From: Pseudomonadota bacterium
Lineage (GTDB): Bacteria > Pseudomonadota > Alphaproteobacteria > Rhizobiales > Rhizobiaceae
DNA length: 12,000 bases
Assembly (NCBI GenBank): GCA_023399635.1
Contig: JAEWOP010000208.1
Location: forward strand, 1-12,000
Reading direction: 5' to 3'
Shown here: positions 1-6,871 of the stretch, piece by piece
How the letters are laid out: each line of letters opens with the position of its first letter
Position numbering within the stretch: the first letter of the stretch is position 1
Notes under the pieces: model-generated
What the model was told of the DNA's origin: nothing
Database searches by the model: none
The model's input: only the letters and a program-made list of their open reading frames with translations
Program-made: the position numbers and the translations under genes

Positions 1-873
1 GCCGAGCGCAGGCTGAATGAGGCGGTTCTGAAAGTGTATCTGGAAACGCTGCACGTTGTCACGCCCACAGAAGTGTCAGCCGAGCCGGTTCATCGATTGT
101 TCTATGAGCGCCTGATCGATCCCCTCACTGGCATCTATCCCGGTGGCAGACTGGCTAATTTCTATGTTGGCAAGACGTTCGAACTGCCGGGCATGACCCT
201 GGATTGGCAAACCCTCTCCGGGCTTCGCTTCTGCGTTAACGGCATCGCGTATCGCGACGGTTTCGCAGCGCTTTTCGACGAGGCGCATGAACGGCTGAAC
301 CCAGCGAAACTCGCCGATGCCGGGGGGGTTACCGCCCATGGCGACGCCCATAACGCCAATGTCTGGTATGAGGACGACGGCAGCGACACCCGCCTCTCCT
401 TCTTCGACCCCGCTTTCGCCGGTGAGAATATCCCGACGCTCCTCGCGGAAGTGAAGACGACGTTTCACAACATCCTCGCCCATCCGCTCTGGCTATATGA
501 CCCGGCTCTTGCTGGAGAGCGCTATTCGGCAAGCGTCACGCTCGATGACGACATGCTTCTGATCACCACCAATTACGAGCCGAGTAAGGTCCGGCGCGAA
601 CTTCTTGCCGTAAAGGGCGAGGTCATGTGGAGGCCGCTTCTTGCCGAGCTGAAGGCGCGCGGCATGCTTCCCGCTGACTGGCGCCGGGTGGTCCGCCTCG
701 GCCTCTTCCTGTGTCCAACACTGGTGATGAACCTTCGTGCGGGTGCGACGAGCCATAATCCGGCATCATCCCTGATTGGCCTGTCGAGTGCAGTCATGGC
801 TGGAAGCGAACCTGTTGAGGGCGAGGATGCCTTGTCTCGCTTCTTTGATGCGATTGATCCGGAGCGAGGCTGA
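1..873 (+). CDS. Phosphotransferase-fold (APH/choline-kinase-like) kinase, 5' end missing
   Basis: The frame is open from the first base to the TGA at 871-873, so the gene starts left of the window. A GTG at 34 could start it but has no well-placed ribosome binding site. The visible part shows the Brenner-type catalytic loop HGDAHNAN (codons 113-120 counted from base 1, with Asp115 and Asn120), then FFDPAF in the place of the metal-binding D-F-G-like segment. This is the core of the aminoglycoside phosphotransferase/choline kinase superfamily, which transfers ATP gamma-phosphate to a hydroxyl or amine. In that family the HGD motif usually lies near residue 190-220, so about 80-100 residues are probably missing upstream. 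The substrate cannot be read. The stop codon is followed after one base by the start of the FMN dehydrogenase, so the two are probably cotranscribed and may act on the same small molecule (inference). Confidence 0.75.
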   Translation, partial: AERRLNEAVLKVYLETLHVVTPTEVSAEPVHRLFYERLIDPLTGIYPGGRLANFYVGKTFELPGMTLDWQTLSGLRFCVNGIAYRDGFAALFDEAHERLNPAKLADAGGVTAHGDAHNANVWYEDDGSDTRLSFFDPAFAGENIPTLLAEVKTTFHNILAHPLWLYDPALAGERYSASVTLDDDMLLITTNYEPSKVRRELLAVKGEVMWRPLLAELKARGMLPADWRRVVRLGLFLCPTLVMNLRAGATSHNPASSLIGLSSAVMAGSEPVEGEDALSRFFDAIDPERG

Positions 874-874
874 G

Positions 875-2041
875 ATGAAGCCGGTAAATGTCTCTGATTA
901 TCGCGAACTCGCACGCCGTCGATTGCCAAAGATCTTCTTCGACTACATTGACGGCGGATCGTTCGATGAAGTTACGATGCAAGCCAACCGCGCGGACTTT
1001 GGCGATTTTGAGCTCAAGCAGAATGTACTGGTGGAACCAAAGCCGCAGGACCTTTCAGCCTCCTATCTAGGCATGCGCCACCCTCTACCTTTCATGCTGG
1101 GCCCGGTCGGATTTCTTGGTCTCTATACGGGCAATGGCGAGATAAAAGCGGTTCGCGCCGCCCATGCGGCCAATATACCCTTCTGCCTCTCGACCTTCTC
1201 CATTGCGTCGCTCACCGACCTCCGGGCCCAGACCAAAGGACCGTTGCACTTCCAGCTCTATGTGCTCGAGGACCGCACGCTCTGCGAGGAGCTCCTCGTC
1301 GCTGCGGGACAGGCAGGCGTTGATACCCTGTTCGTCACTGTCGACACAGCGATTACCGGCATCCGTGAACGCGACGTGCGCAACGGCTTCCGTTCGCTGA
1401 CGCGAATGACCCCGGGCCTCTTCGCCCGTCTGTCCCTTCGCCCGCGCTGGTTGGCGGAAATGGCACTCGGTGGGATGCCTTCGGTACGCGCGATTGAACA
1501 TCGTCCGGAGTTCGGCCGTGGCGCACTGGAGCAGGCGACAAATCTGTCACGCGGCATCGATAAGACGCTCTCCTGGAAAGACCTCGCTTGGCTGCGCGAA
1601 CGCTGGACGGGAAAGCTGGTCGTCAAGGGCGTACTTTCGGCCGACGATGCCGTGAAGGCGCGCGGCATCGGCTGCGACGGCGTCGTGATTTCAAACCACG
1701 GGGGGCGTCAGCTGGACGGTGCGTCCAGCACGATCCGCTCCCTGACTGGCATTCGCGCATCCGTCGGTCCAGACTTCTGCCTGATGCTGGATGGCGGCAT
1801 TCGCCGCGGCACAGACATCATCAAGGCGATCGGTCTCGGAGCCGATGGCGTAATGCTTGGCCGCGCCTATGCCTACGGGCTGTCCGCTGCGGGAGAGCAC
1901 GGCGTCGCGGGCGTGATCGCCATTCTCGAAAAGGAAGTCTCCGTCAGCCTGGCGCTCATGGGGATTGCTTCTATCGATGAATTGAAGGCTCGTGGTCATG
2001 ACGTTGTTATTGCGCGAGGCACCTCTATGGCCCTCATTTAG
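875..2041 (+). CDS. FMN-dependent alpha-hydroxy-acid dehydrogenase (L-lactate dehydrogenase/mandelate dehydrogenase type)
   Basis: 388 residues, the normal length for the family. The ATG at 875 is preferred over in-frame starts further left because GAGG at 866-869 lies 5 bases upstream and the protein then begins with the usual N-terminal segment YRELARRRLPKIFFDYIDGG. The (beta/alpha)8 FMN barrel is complete: PFMLGPVGFLGL near residue 73 (flavin contact), FQLYV near 126, VVKG with Lys251 (stabilises reduced flavin), SNHGGRQLD with the catalytic base His275, then LDGGIRRGTDI and GADGVMLGRA, which bind the FMN phosphate. These proteins oxidise L-2-hydroxy acids to 2-keto acids, passing electrons to quinone or to oxygen. 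L-lactate, glycolate, mandelate or another 2-hydroxy acid are all possible, and the motifs do not decide. It is translationally close to the kinase gene before it. It is not LldD by context, since no lactate permease or GntR regulator is adjacent. Confidence 0.9.
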   Translation: MKPVNVSDYRELARRRLPKIFFDYIDGGSFDEVTMQANRADFGDFELKQNVLVEPKPQDLSASYLGMRHPLPFMLGPVGFLGLYTGNGEIKAVRAAHAANIPFCLSTFSIASLTDLRAQTKGPLHFQLYVLEDRTLCEELLVAAGQAGVDTLFVTVDTAITGIRERDVRNGFRSLTRMTPGLFARLSLRPRWLAEMALGGMPSVRAIEHRPEFGRGALEQATNLSRGIDKTLSWKDLAWLRERWTGKLVVKGVLSADDAVKARGIGCDGVVISNHGGRQLDGASSTIRSLTGIRASVGPDFCLMLDGGIRRGTDIIKAIGLGADGVMLGRAYAYGLSAAGEHGVAGVIAILEKEVSVSLALMGIASIDELKARGHDVVIARGTSMALI

Positions 2042-2063
2042 CAGAATCCGTCTGGCGCAGACT

Positions 2064-2102
2064 GGGTGATACTCAATATGGCTGTCATGGCTCGTATCAC
2101 CC
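2064..2102. repeat. 9-bp perfect inverted repeat downstream of the FMN dehydrogenase
   Basis: GGGTGATAC at 2064-2072 is repeated inverted as GTATCACCC at 2094-2102, with a 21-base loop. It lies 22 bases after the dehydrogenase stop codon, in a 181-base gap between convergent genes. It could end transcription or protect the 3' end from either side, but no T run follows, so it is not a classical intrinsic terminator. A smaller hairpin (GTCTG/CAGAC, 2050-2062) sits just before it. I see no gene in the rest of 2103-2222. Confidence 0.5.
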
Positions 2103-2222
2103 GAACGCAACGCTCGCCGCACCAACCGGCCGCCTGTCAAGACATACTCGTCTCAGGCCAGTCATCATCTATCAATCCGGAGATCGAATGATACTCTCGT
2201 CCATGACTTGAATCTTGCCCGA

Positions 2223-3074
2223 CTAGCGATTGACACCCAATTCAGAGAACGCTTCGTGCGAGGCTCGCGTCAGTTCGACGATGAAATCCTGCACGATGTG
2301 TACACGTGAAGGCGTGTGACGTTTGTCGATCCTCACGACGTAGAGCGGGACTTCACCGCTACGCCAATTGCCTAAAACCTCCGTCACAACACTTTGCTTC
2401 CAGTCCTCTATACCGACCCACGCTGGCGCATAGCCTATACCAACTCCAGAGCGGATCATGTCCCACGCAGCTTCTGGATCATCGAACACATGTCGCGCCT
2501 TAGGCTGGTGACGGATCGTTTTTCCGTCCACCGGGCTACGGAAACGCCAGCTTTCGACCTGCCCATTTACCCGATTGCGCAAACCAATAAGATCGTGGCT
2601 GGCTAGATCAGACGGAGTGACCGGCCGTCCATGAGCGCTGATGTAGTCGGGCGTCGCGCACACGATCCACGGAAACGTACAAAGTTGGCGAACGAAGTGA
2701 CCGGGCAGTCCTGACACGTCTCCACCTCCGATAGCAATATCGATCCCGCGCACTGCCATATTGAGGAAATCGGCGCTGAATTCGATCTCTACCGAAATAC
2801 TTGGGTTCGCACGGAGAAACTCCGGCAGGCGAGGCAGAATGCATCTCTTGGCAAATGAAGGAGGTGCGCTGATACGGACACGCCCCACAGCTCCTTGATG
2901 GCCAACTTCCGAATCGAGGAAATGTATTTTAGGGGTTTTGGTCAAGCGCTTTAGTTTGTTCGAAAAACAAGGTTGAACGCTTCGGGCGAGGAACAGGCTC
3001 TCGAATATACCGACGTATTTCTGGGTTGTGACGTGGTTCATCCCGATGGGGGCGCCAATTCCGGAGTAGTTCAC
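2223..3074 (-). CDS. Chimeric ORF: DUF4143-ATPase tail fused to a LysR effector-binding domain (probable pseudogene)
   Basis: The frame opens with GTG at 3074 (or ATG at 3041) and gives up to 283 residues. Residues 1-55 match the C-terminal region of AAA/DUF4143 ATPases (MNHVTTQKYVGIFESLFL, then KRLTKTPK and HFLDS). From about residue 64 it changes to the start of a LysR substrate-binding domain (GRVRISAPPSF), which continues to the end with FLRANPSISVEIEF, GIDIAIGGG, GRPVTPSDLASHDLIGL and SGVGIGYAPAWVG. A complete LysR protein is about 300 residues with a winged helix-turn-helix in its first 60. Here that helix-turn-helix and the linker helix are absent and not found nearby. The product could bind a ligand at most, not DNA through the LysR domain. 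The change lies between about 2883 and 2912. The simplest reading is a deletion or recombination that joined two gene fragments in frame by chance. Automatic annotation would probably call it a LysR protein. Confidence 0.8.
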   Translation of the reverse strand: MNYSGIGAPIGMNHVTTQKYVGIFESLFLARSVQPCFSNKLKRLTKTPKIHFLDSEVGHQGAVGRVRISAPPSFAKRCILPRLPEFLRANPSISVEIEFSADFLNMAVRGIDIAIGGGDVSGLPGHFVRQLCTFPWIVCATPDYISAHGRPVTPSDLASHDLIGLRNRVNGQVESWRFRSPVDGKTIRHQPKARHVFDDPEAAWDMIRSGVGIGYAPAWVGIEDWKQSVVTEVLGNWRSGEVPLYVVRIDKRHTPSRVHIVQDFIVELTRASHEAFSELGVNR

Positions 3075-3104
3075 GAGTTGTCCCGAATGCTCAGTGGGCT
3101 GGTC
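2910..3104 (-). pseudogene. Remnant of a DUF4143/AAA_14 ATPase gene
   Basis: The reading frame between the SMP-30 stop codon and about base 2910 encodes EHSGQLVNYSGIGAPIG, then MNHVTTQKYVGIFESLFL, then KRLTKTPK and HFLDS. This resembles the C-terminal part of the large family of AAA ATPases with a DUF4143 domain, often found as toxin-antitoxin-like or defence-associated singletons. Similarity starts before the GTG at 3074, so that start is not the original one. The Walker A and B domain that should precede it is absent: the same frame meets the SMP-30 TGA at 3105-3107. Only about 65 residues of a protein normally near 400 remain. Confidence 0.75.
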
Positions 3105-4019
3105 TCAACGAGGGAGCGCGATACCCTTGTACTCGGTACCCGCGCGCAGGATAGAACCGGTTGCCGACTCGGTAATAAATAGTTCGCTGTTGCCGTACCC
3201 ACCGAAAGCAATATTGGTACAGGTCTTGCCAGCGGAGCTTTCTATGACCTGGATGCATTCTCCGCTAGGTGCAAACATCAAGACGGCGCCAAGCGACGCA
3301 TGAGCAACGAAGAGGCTGCCGTCCTCAGTCATCGCAAGCCCGTCGGGACCACTGGTGCCAAACATCTGGCAGAAGCGCCCAACCTTCGACACCGATCCAT
3401 CCCGCATCAAGGGTGCGCGCCAGACGGAATTGTCGCGGGTCATCGCGACGAACAGCACCTTCTCGTCGGGGCTGAGTACAAGGCCATTGGGACTTGGGAG
3501 ATTATCCATTAAACAGTCGAGACGGCCGCAGGAAGACAATCGAAACACGCGTCCGGTGGGTGAATGCAGGCCGGATTGGCCCTGGTCGGTAAAATAAATA
3601 TCGCCGTTGGAGGCGATCGTCAGATCATTCAGCCCCTTGAAAGCCTCAGAATTGCGATACGCCAGAACTTCGGTGACCTTACCCGTTTCCGGATCGAACT
3701 GAAGGAGGCCCCGGCGATAGTCCGCAACCAGGATCCGGCCGTCCTGATGAAACTTCAGGCCATTCGGCTGGCCGTCATATTCGGCAGCCAGCACCCACTC
3801 GCCCCTGGGCGAAATCCGAAAAATCCGGCCGTGCGGGATATCAACGATGTAGAGATTGCCATCGCTGTCGAAAGCAGGACCCTCAATGAAGCAGTCTACA
3901 GGGTGGCCTTGCTTGTTCGCATCTCCCCAGGCGGACCTGATCCCCGTCTTGCGAAATTCGCCCGGCATGGTCGTAAATATTTCGGATGCGATGGCAACCG
4001 GCGGATTGAAGAGAAACAT
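3105..4019 (-). CDS. SMP-30/gluconolactonase-like (LRE family) six-bladed beta-propeller hydrolase
   Basis: 304 residues from the ATG at 4019. The ATG at 4025 is also in frame, but GGAG at 4027-4030 is only 1 base from it and 7 bases from 4019, so 4019 is preferred. The protein carries the metal-site residues expected of the SMP-30 fold: the Glu in FIEGPAFD, the Asn in GLNDLTIASNGDIYFTD, the Asn in SPNGLVLSPDE and the Asp in SGPDGLAMTEDG. These Ca2+/Zn2+ enzymes open lactones to hydroxy acids (gluconolactonase, xylonolactonase and relatives). No signal peptide is seen, so it is probably cytoplasmic. It follows the ABC transporter binding-protein gene by 57 bases with a stem-loop between, and is probably the last real gene of the leftward operon. 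Its stop codon adjoins the ATPase remnant, so a few C-terminal residues may have been altered by the rearrangement. The substrate is unknown; a lactone form of the imported acid is a reasonable guess. Confidence 0.85.
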   Translation of the reverse strand: MFLFNPPVAIASEIFTTMPGEFRKTGIRSAWGDANKQGHPVDCFIEGPAFDSDGNLYIVDIPHGRIFRISPRGEWVLAAEYDGQPNGLKFHQDGRILVADYRRGLLQFDPETGKVTEVLAYRNSEAFKGLNDLTIASNGDIYFTDQGQSGLHSPTGRVFRLSSCGRLDCLMDNLPSPNGLVLSPDEKVLFVAMTRDNSVWRAPLMRDGSVSKVGRFCQMFGTSGPDGLAMTEDGSLFVAHASLGAVLMFAPSGECIQVIESSAGKTCTNIAFGGYGNSELFITESATGSILRAGTEYKGIALPR

Positions 4020-4026
4020 CGTCATG

Positions 4027-4030
4027 CTCC
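4027..4030 (-). promoter_or_regulatory. Ribosome binding site that decides the SMP-30 start
   Basis: On the - strand GGAG is followed by C, ATG (4025), ACG, ATG (4019). Spacing is 1 base to the first ATG and 7 to the second. The second is therefore the likely start. Confidence 0.5.
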
Positions 4031-4039
4031 GGAGAGGCG

Positions 4040-4065
4040 CCGCGGCGGGCCTATCCCCGCCGCGG
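4040..4065 (-). terminator. Strong 10-bp GC stem-loop between binding-protein gene and SMP-30 gene
   Basis: CCGCGGCGGG (4040-4049) pairs perfectly with CCCGCCGCGG (4056-4065) around a 6-base loop. It starts 11 bases after the stop codon of the ABC binding-protein gene in the direction of transcription. No T run follows on the - strand, so full termination is not expected. In ABC operons such stem-loops often stabilise the binding-protein mRNA or attenuate what follows. That role is inferred from the position. Confidence 0.55.
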
Positions 4066-4076
4066 TTTGGTGAAGT

Positions 4077-5111
4077 TTATTTCAACCGCTTGGCGGCTTC
4101 CTCGGCAAAGCGATTGGTGTAGGTCTGCGTCAGGTCGATATCGGCATTCTTCACCTCGTCGGTATAGGCACTAACGATGCCGTAATTGATCTTGACGCTA
4201 TCGGGTATCGTCATCCCGTCGGTCGAGAACATCTGCTTCGACGCGTCCATGATCGCAATGTTCAGATCGCGCTGGTTCGGAAGTTTCCAGGTATCGGGAA
4301 GTGCGTCGACGATCTCGGCCGAGGGCTTGTCATGGATGAAACGCAAGGTGGAGACGAAGGCGTCGACCAGGCGCTGGATCGTCTCAGGGTTCTTGTCGAT
4401 GAAGTCCTTGGTGGCATAGAGGCAGGCGAAGGGCGAGACCGAGCCACCGAACGCTTTCATATTGCCTTCCGGCGTGCGGGCATCGAACAGCACCTTGACC
4501 GCCTTCTTCTGCTCCAGGATTGTCGCAACCGGGTCCCAGTAAATAAGCGCATCGACATTGCCCTGCTCCAGCGCCGCCATGCCAGGCGTGCCGCTGCCCA
4601 CTGCTATGATCTGCGCATCCGTCGGTTTCAGACCATTGCGCTGCAGATAGTAGCGAATGGCCATGTCGGTGCTAGAACCGGGCGTCGTGATGCCGATCTT
4701 CAGACCTTTAAGGTCGGCCCCTGAATTGACCTTGTCGGCGAGCGCTGCGCGAACGGCGAGAGAATTGCCGGGAAGCGTATTGAACTGGACGACGCATTCG
4801 ACGAACTTGCCCTTGGCCTGCATCTGAATCGTGTGGTCATAGGCGCCCACGACCACATCGACGGAACCGCCGATGAGCGCCTGCAGCGCCTTCGAGCCGC
4901 CAGCCTTGAAGTTTTCAACGGTGACGTTGAGCCCCTCCTTTTTGAAGGCACCTGTTGCATCGGCCAGACCAACCGGCATGTAGCTCATGATCACCGATCC
5001 GACTGCAAGGGAAATGTCTTTCTTTTCGGGTTCGGCGGCGCGCGCCTGCGCGAATAACAGCGACAGGGCGAGGCAGGCTGTTCCGGTGAGGGCTGCAATA
5101 CGTGATTTCAT
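4077..5111 (-). CDS. ABC transporter periplasmic substrate-binding protein (NitT/TauT, NMT1/SsuA-like)
   Basis: 344 residues from the ATG at 5111, which has GGAGGAG about 7 bases upstream. The open frame continues left-to-right into the permease gene, but those residues are not part of the protein. Residues 1-25 form a Sec signal peptide: KSR, then a hydrophobic stretch ending ALSLLFAQARA, with likely cleavage before AEP. The mature part is the two-lobed NMT1/THI5-like fold: LAVGSVIMSYMPVGLADATG at the first strand, FKKEGLNVTVENFKAGG, ALIGGSVDVVVGAYDH, LKGLKIGITTPGSSTD and VDALIYWDPVA. This class captures nitrate, sulfonates, taurine, pyrimidine precursors, aromatic acids and others, so the ligand cannot be named. 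The neighbouring CoA-transferase suggests an organic acid. It is 25 bases downstream of the permease gene in the same operon and is followed by a strong stem-loop. Confidence 0.9.
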   Translation of the reverse strand: MKSRIAALTGTACLALSLLFAQARAAEPEKKDISLAVGSVIMSYMPVGLADATGAFKKEGLNVTVENFKAGGSKALQALIGGSVDVVVGAYDHTIQMQAKGKFVECVVQFNTLPGNSLAVRAALADKVNSGADLKGLKIGITTPGSSTDMAIRYYLQRNGLKPTDAQIIAVGSGTPGMAALEQGNVDALIYWDPVATILEQKKAVKVLFDARTPEGNMKAFGGSVSPFACLYATKDFIDKNPETIQRLVDAFVSTLRFIHDKPSAEIVDALPDTWKLPNQRDLNIAIMDASKQMFSTDGMTIPDSVKINYGIVSAYTDEVKNADIDLTQTYTNRFAEEAAKRLK

Positions 5112-5136
5112 TTTGGTTCTCCTCCTCAAGATGAAA

Positions 5137-5979
5137 TTATGCTTCATGCTCAGGATGCGATGCCGGTCTCCAGACCAGCAGACGCTTCTCGAGACGGTCA
5201 ACCAGGCCGTCGAGGACGACCACGAAGACTGACAGAATGACGAGACCTGCAAATACACCTGTCGCATCCATGACACCTTCGGCCTGGCCAATACGGTTGC
5301 CGAGACCGTAGGACGATCCGAGATACTCGGCGACGACCGCACCCAGAACGGCCATACCGACAGAAACGCGCAGGGAAGACAGGATGAAGCTGGTCGCCGA
5401 AGGCAGATAGACGTGGCGCAACAGGGCAAGCTTGCTTGCCTTCAGGAGCCTAGCATTGGCCAGCACGACCGGGTTTACTTCACGCACGCCCTGATAGGTG
5501 TTGAAGAAGGCGATGAAGAGCACGATCATCACGCCGAGCGCCACTTTCGAGGCGAGCCCGATGCCGAACCAGATGACGAAGATCGGCGCAAGCAGCACGC
5601 GGGGAATGGCGTTGAAGACCTTTATGAAGGGCTGGAAAACATCCGAGGCAAATTTGGACAGGCCGAGCCAGACGCCGAGAACTGTGCCCGCGGTAATGCC
5701 GATCACAAAGGAAAGCACAGTCTCGAGCAGGGTAATGCCAAGGTCGGTCCACAATTCCCGCGTTTGGACCCATTCGAAGACGCGCAGCACGATCGCACTT
5801 GGCGCCGGAAAAAAGAACGGGTCGAGCAGCGCGCTGCGCACACCGGATTCCCAAAGCCCGAGGAAGCCGACAAGGATCGCGACCTGGGCGAAGTGGACCT
5901 TGGCCCTGTAAGGAAGGCGGACAGAAGCGCCCGCCGCGCGCTGCGTGTCGACGCTTGCAGTCGTATCACTGATTGACAT
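5137..5979 (-). CDS. ABC transporter permease (NitT/TauT, SsuC-like)
   Basis: 280 residues from the ATG at 5979; GGAG lies 8 bases upstream in GTGGAGAAAAGCT. The frame is open further upstream, but only inside the ATPase gene in another frame. The protein is hydrophobic with about six membrane segments, starting near residues 30-46 (VAILVGFLGLW) and 80-105. FFPAPSAIV near residue 56 is typical of SsuC/TauC proteins. The cytoplasmic EAA loop, which docks the ATPase, is NARLLKASKLALLRHVYLP near residues 175-193, with Asn in place of the usual Glu at its start. It forms the inner-membrane channel as a homodimer. The start codon overlaps the end of the ATPase gene by 14 bases, implying coupled translation. 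Confidence 0.92.
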   Translation of the reverse strand: MSISDTTASVDTQRAAGASVRLPYRAKVHFAQVAILVGFLGLWESGVRSALLDPFFFPAPSAIVLRVFEWVQTRELWTDLGITLLETVLSFVIGITAGTVLGVWLGLSKFASDVFQPFIKVFNAIPRVLLAPIFVIWFGIGLASKVALGVMIVLFIAFFNTYQGVREVNPVVLANARLLKASKLALLRHVYLPSATSFILSSLRVSVGMAVLGAVVAEYLGSSYGLGNRIGQAEGVMDATGVFAGLVILSVFVVVLDGLVDRLEKRLLVWRPASHPEHEA

Positions 5980-6754
5980 AGCTTTTCTCCACTTCCTTGC
6001 CGAGCATGTCCCAGATCTGGCGGTACAGCCGCATGAATTCGTCCGTCGTCGCGAGGTGCGAGACATCGCGCGGGCGCGGCAAGTTGATTTCGACGTCGCC
6101 GACGATCCGGCTGCCGGGGCCGGCTGACATGACGACCACACGGTCCGCAAGCACGATGGCCTCTTCCAGGTCGTGGGTGATAAAGATCAGCGAGCGACGG
6201 TCGGCTTGCCACAGATCGAGAAGAATACGGTGCATCAGGCGCCGCGTATGGACATCGAGTGCCGAAAACGGCTCGTCCATCAGGACTATCTTCGGCTCCA
6301 TGACCAGCGTCTGCGCCATGGCGATACGCTTGCGCTGGCCGCCTGACAATTGGTGCGGATAGCGTTTCTCGAAACCCTTGAGCCCGACCTTTGCCATCCA
6401 TTCACGGGCCCGCGCACGGGCCTCGTCTTTGGCTACGCCCTGAAAGACCAGGCCGAGCCCGACATTATCTTCGGCAGTTTTCCAAGGCAGGATTGCCTCC
6501 TGCTGCAGCATGTATCCGCTACGGGAGTTCAACCCCTTCAACCGTTCGCCGAAAATCTCGACATCGCCATTGGCGGCCTTCAACAAGCCAGTGACAACAT
6601 TGAGGATGGTGGATTTTCCGCAGCCGGTCGGTCCGACGACCGCGACGAACTCGGCATCCTTGACAGTCAGGTTCATTTCCGCGACCGCGGTAAAGGCGCC
6701 GAACTTGACGGCGACGTTTCTCAGTTCCACAGCCGAGGCTGATTGCATTGTCAT
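5966..6754 (-). CDS. ABC transporter ATP-binding protein (NitT/TauT, SsuB/TauB-like)
   Basis: 262 residues from the ATG at 6754, the usual length. It has GGAGG 5 bases upstream (6760-6764). The alternative ATG at 6823 would add 23 uncharacteristic residues and its GGGAGGAG sits directly against the start codon, so it is less likely. All nucleotide-binding motifs are present: Walker A GPTGCGKST (41-49), Q-loop LQQEAILPW (83-91), signature LSGGQ (136-140), Walker B IVLMDEP (156-162) with SALD after it, and the switch His in FITHD (194). It powers the importer as a dimer at the cytoplasmic membrane face. It lies 117 bases after the CoA-transferase gene and overlaps the permease gene by 14 bases. 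Confidence 0.93.
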   Translation of the reverse strand: MTMQSASAVELRNVAVKFGAFTAVAEMNLTVKDAEFVAVVGPTGCGKSTILNVVTGLLKAANGDVEIFGERLKGLNSRSGYMLQQEAILPWKTAEDNVGLGLVFQGVAKDEARARAREWMAKVGLKGFEKRYPHQLSGGQRKRIAMAQTLVMEPKIVLMDEPFSALDVHTRRLMHRILLDLWQADRRSLIFITHDLEEAIVLADRVVVMSAGPGSRIVGDVEINLPRPRDVSHLATTDEFMRLYRQIWDMLGKEVEKSYVNQ

Positions 6755-6871
6755 GGGCTCCTCCCAGTGGCGTGCCGCAGTCATCTGCGGCCAATCTTCG
6801 ATCGGGTCTCCAATCCCAATCATCTCCTCCCTACGCGGGACGCGCGCCGCGCAGAACGCGACGTTTGAAAG

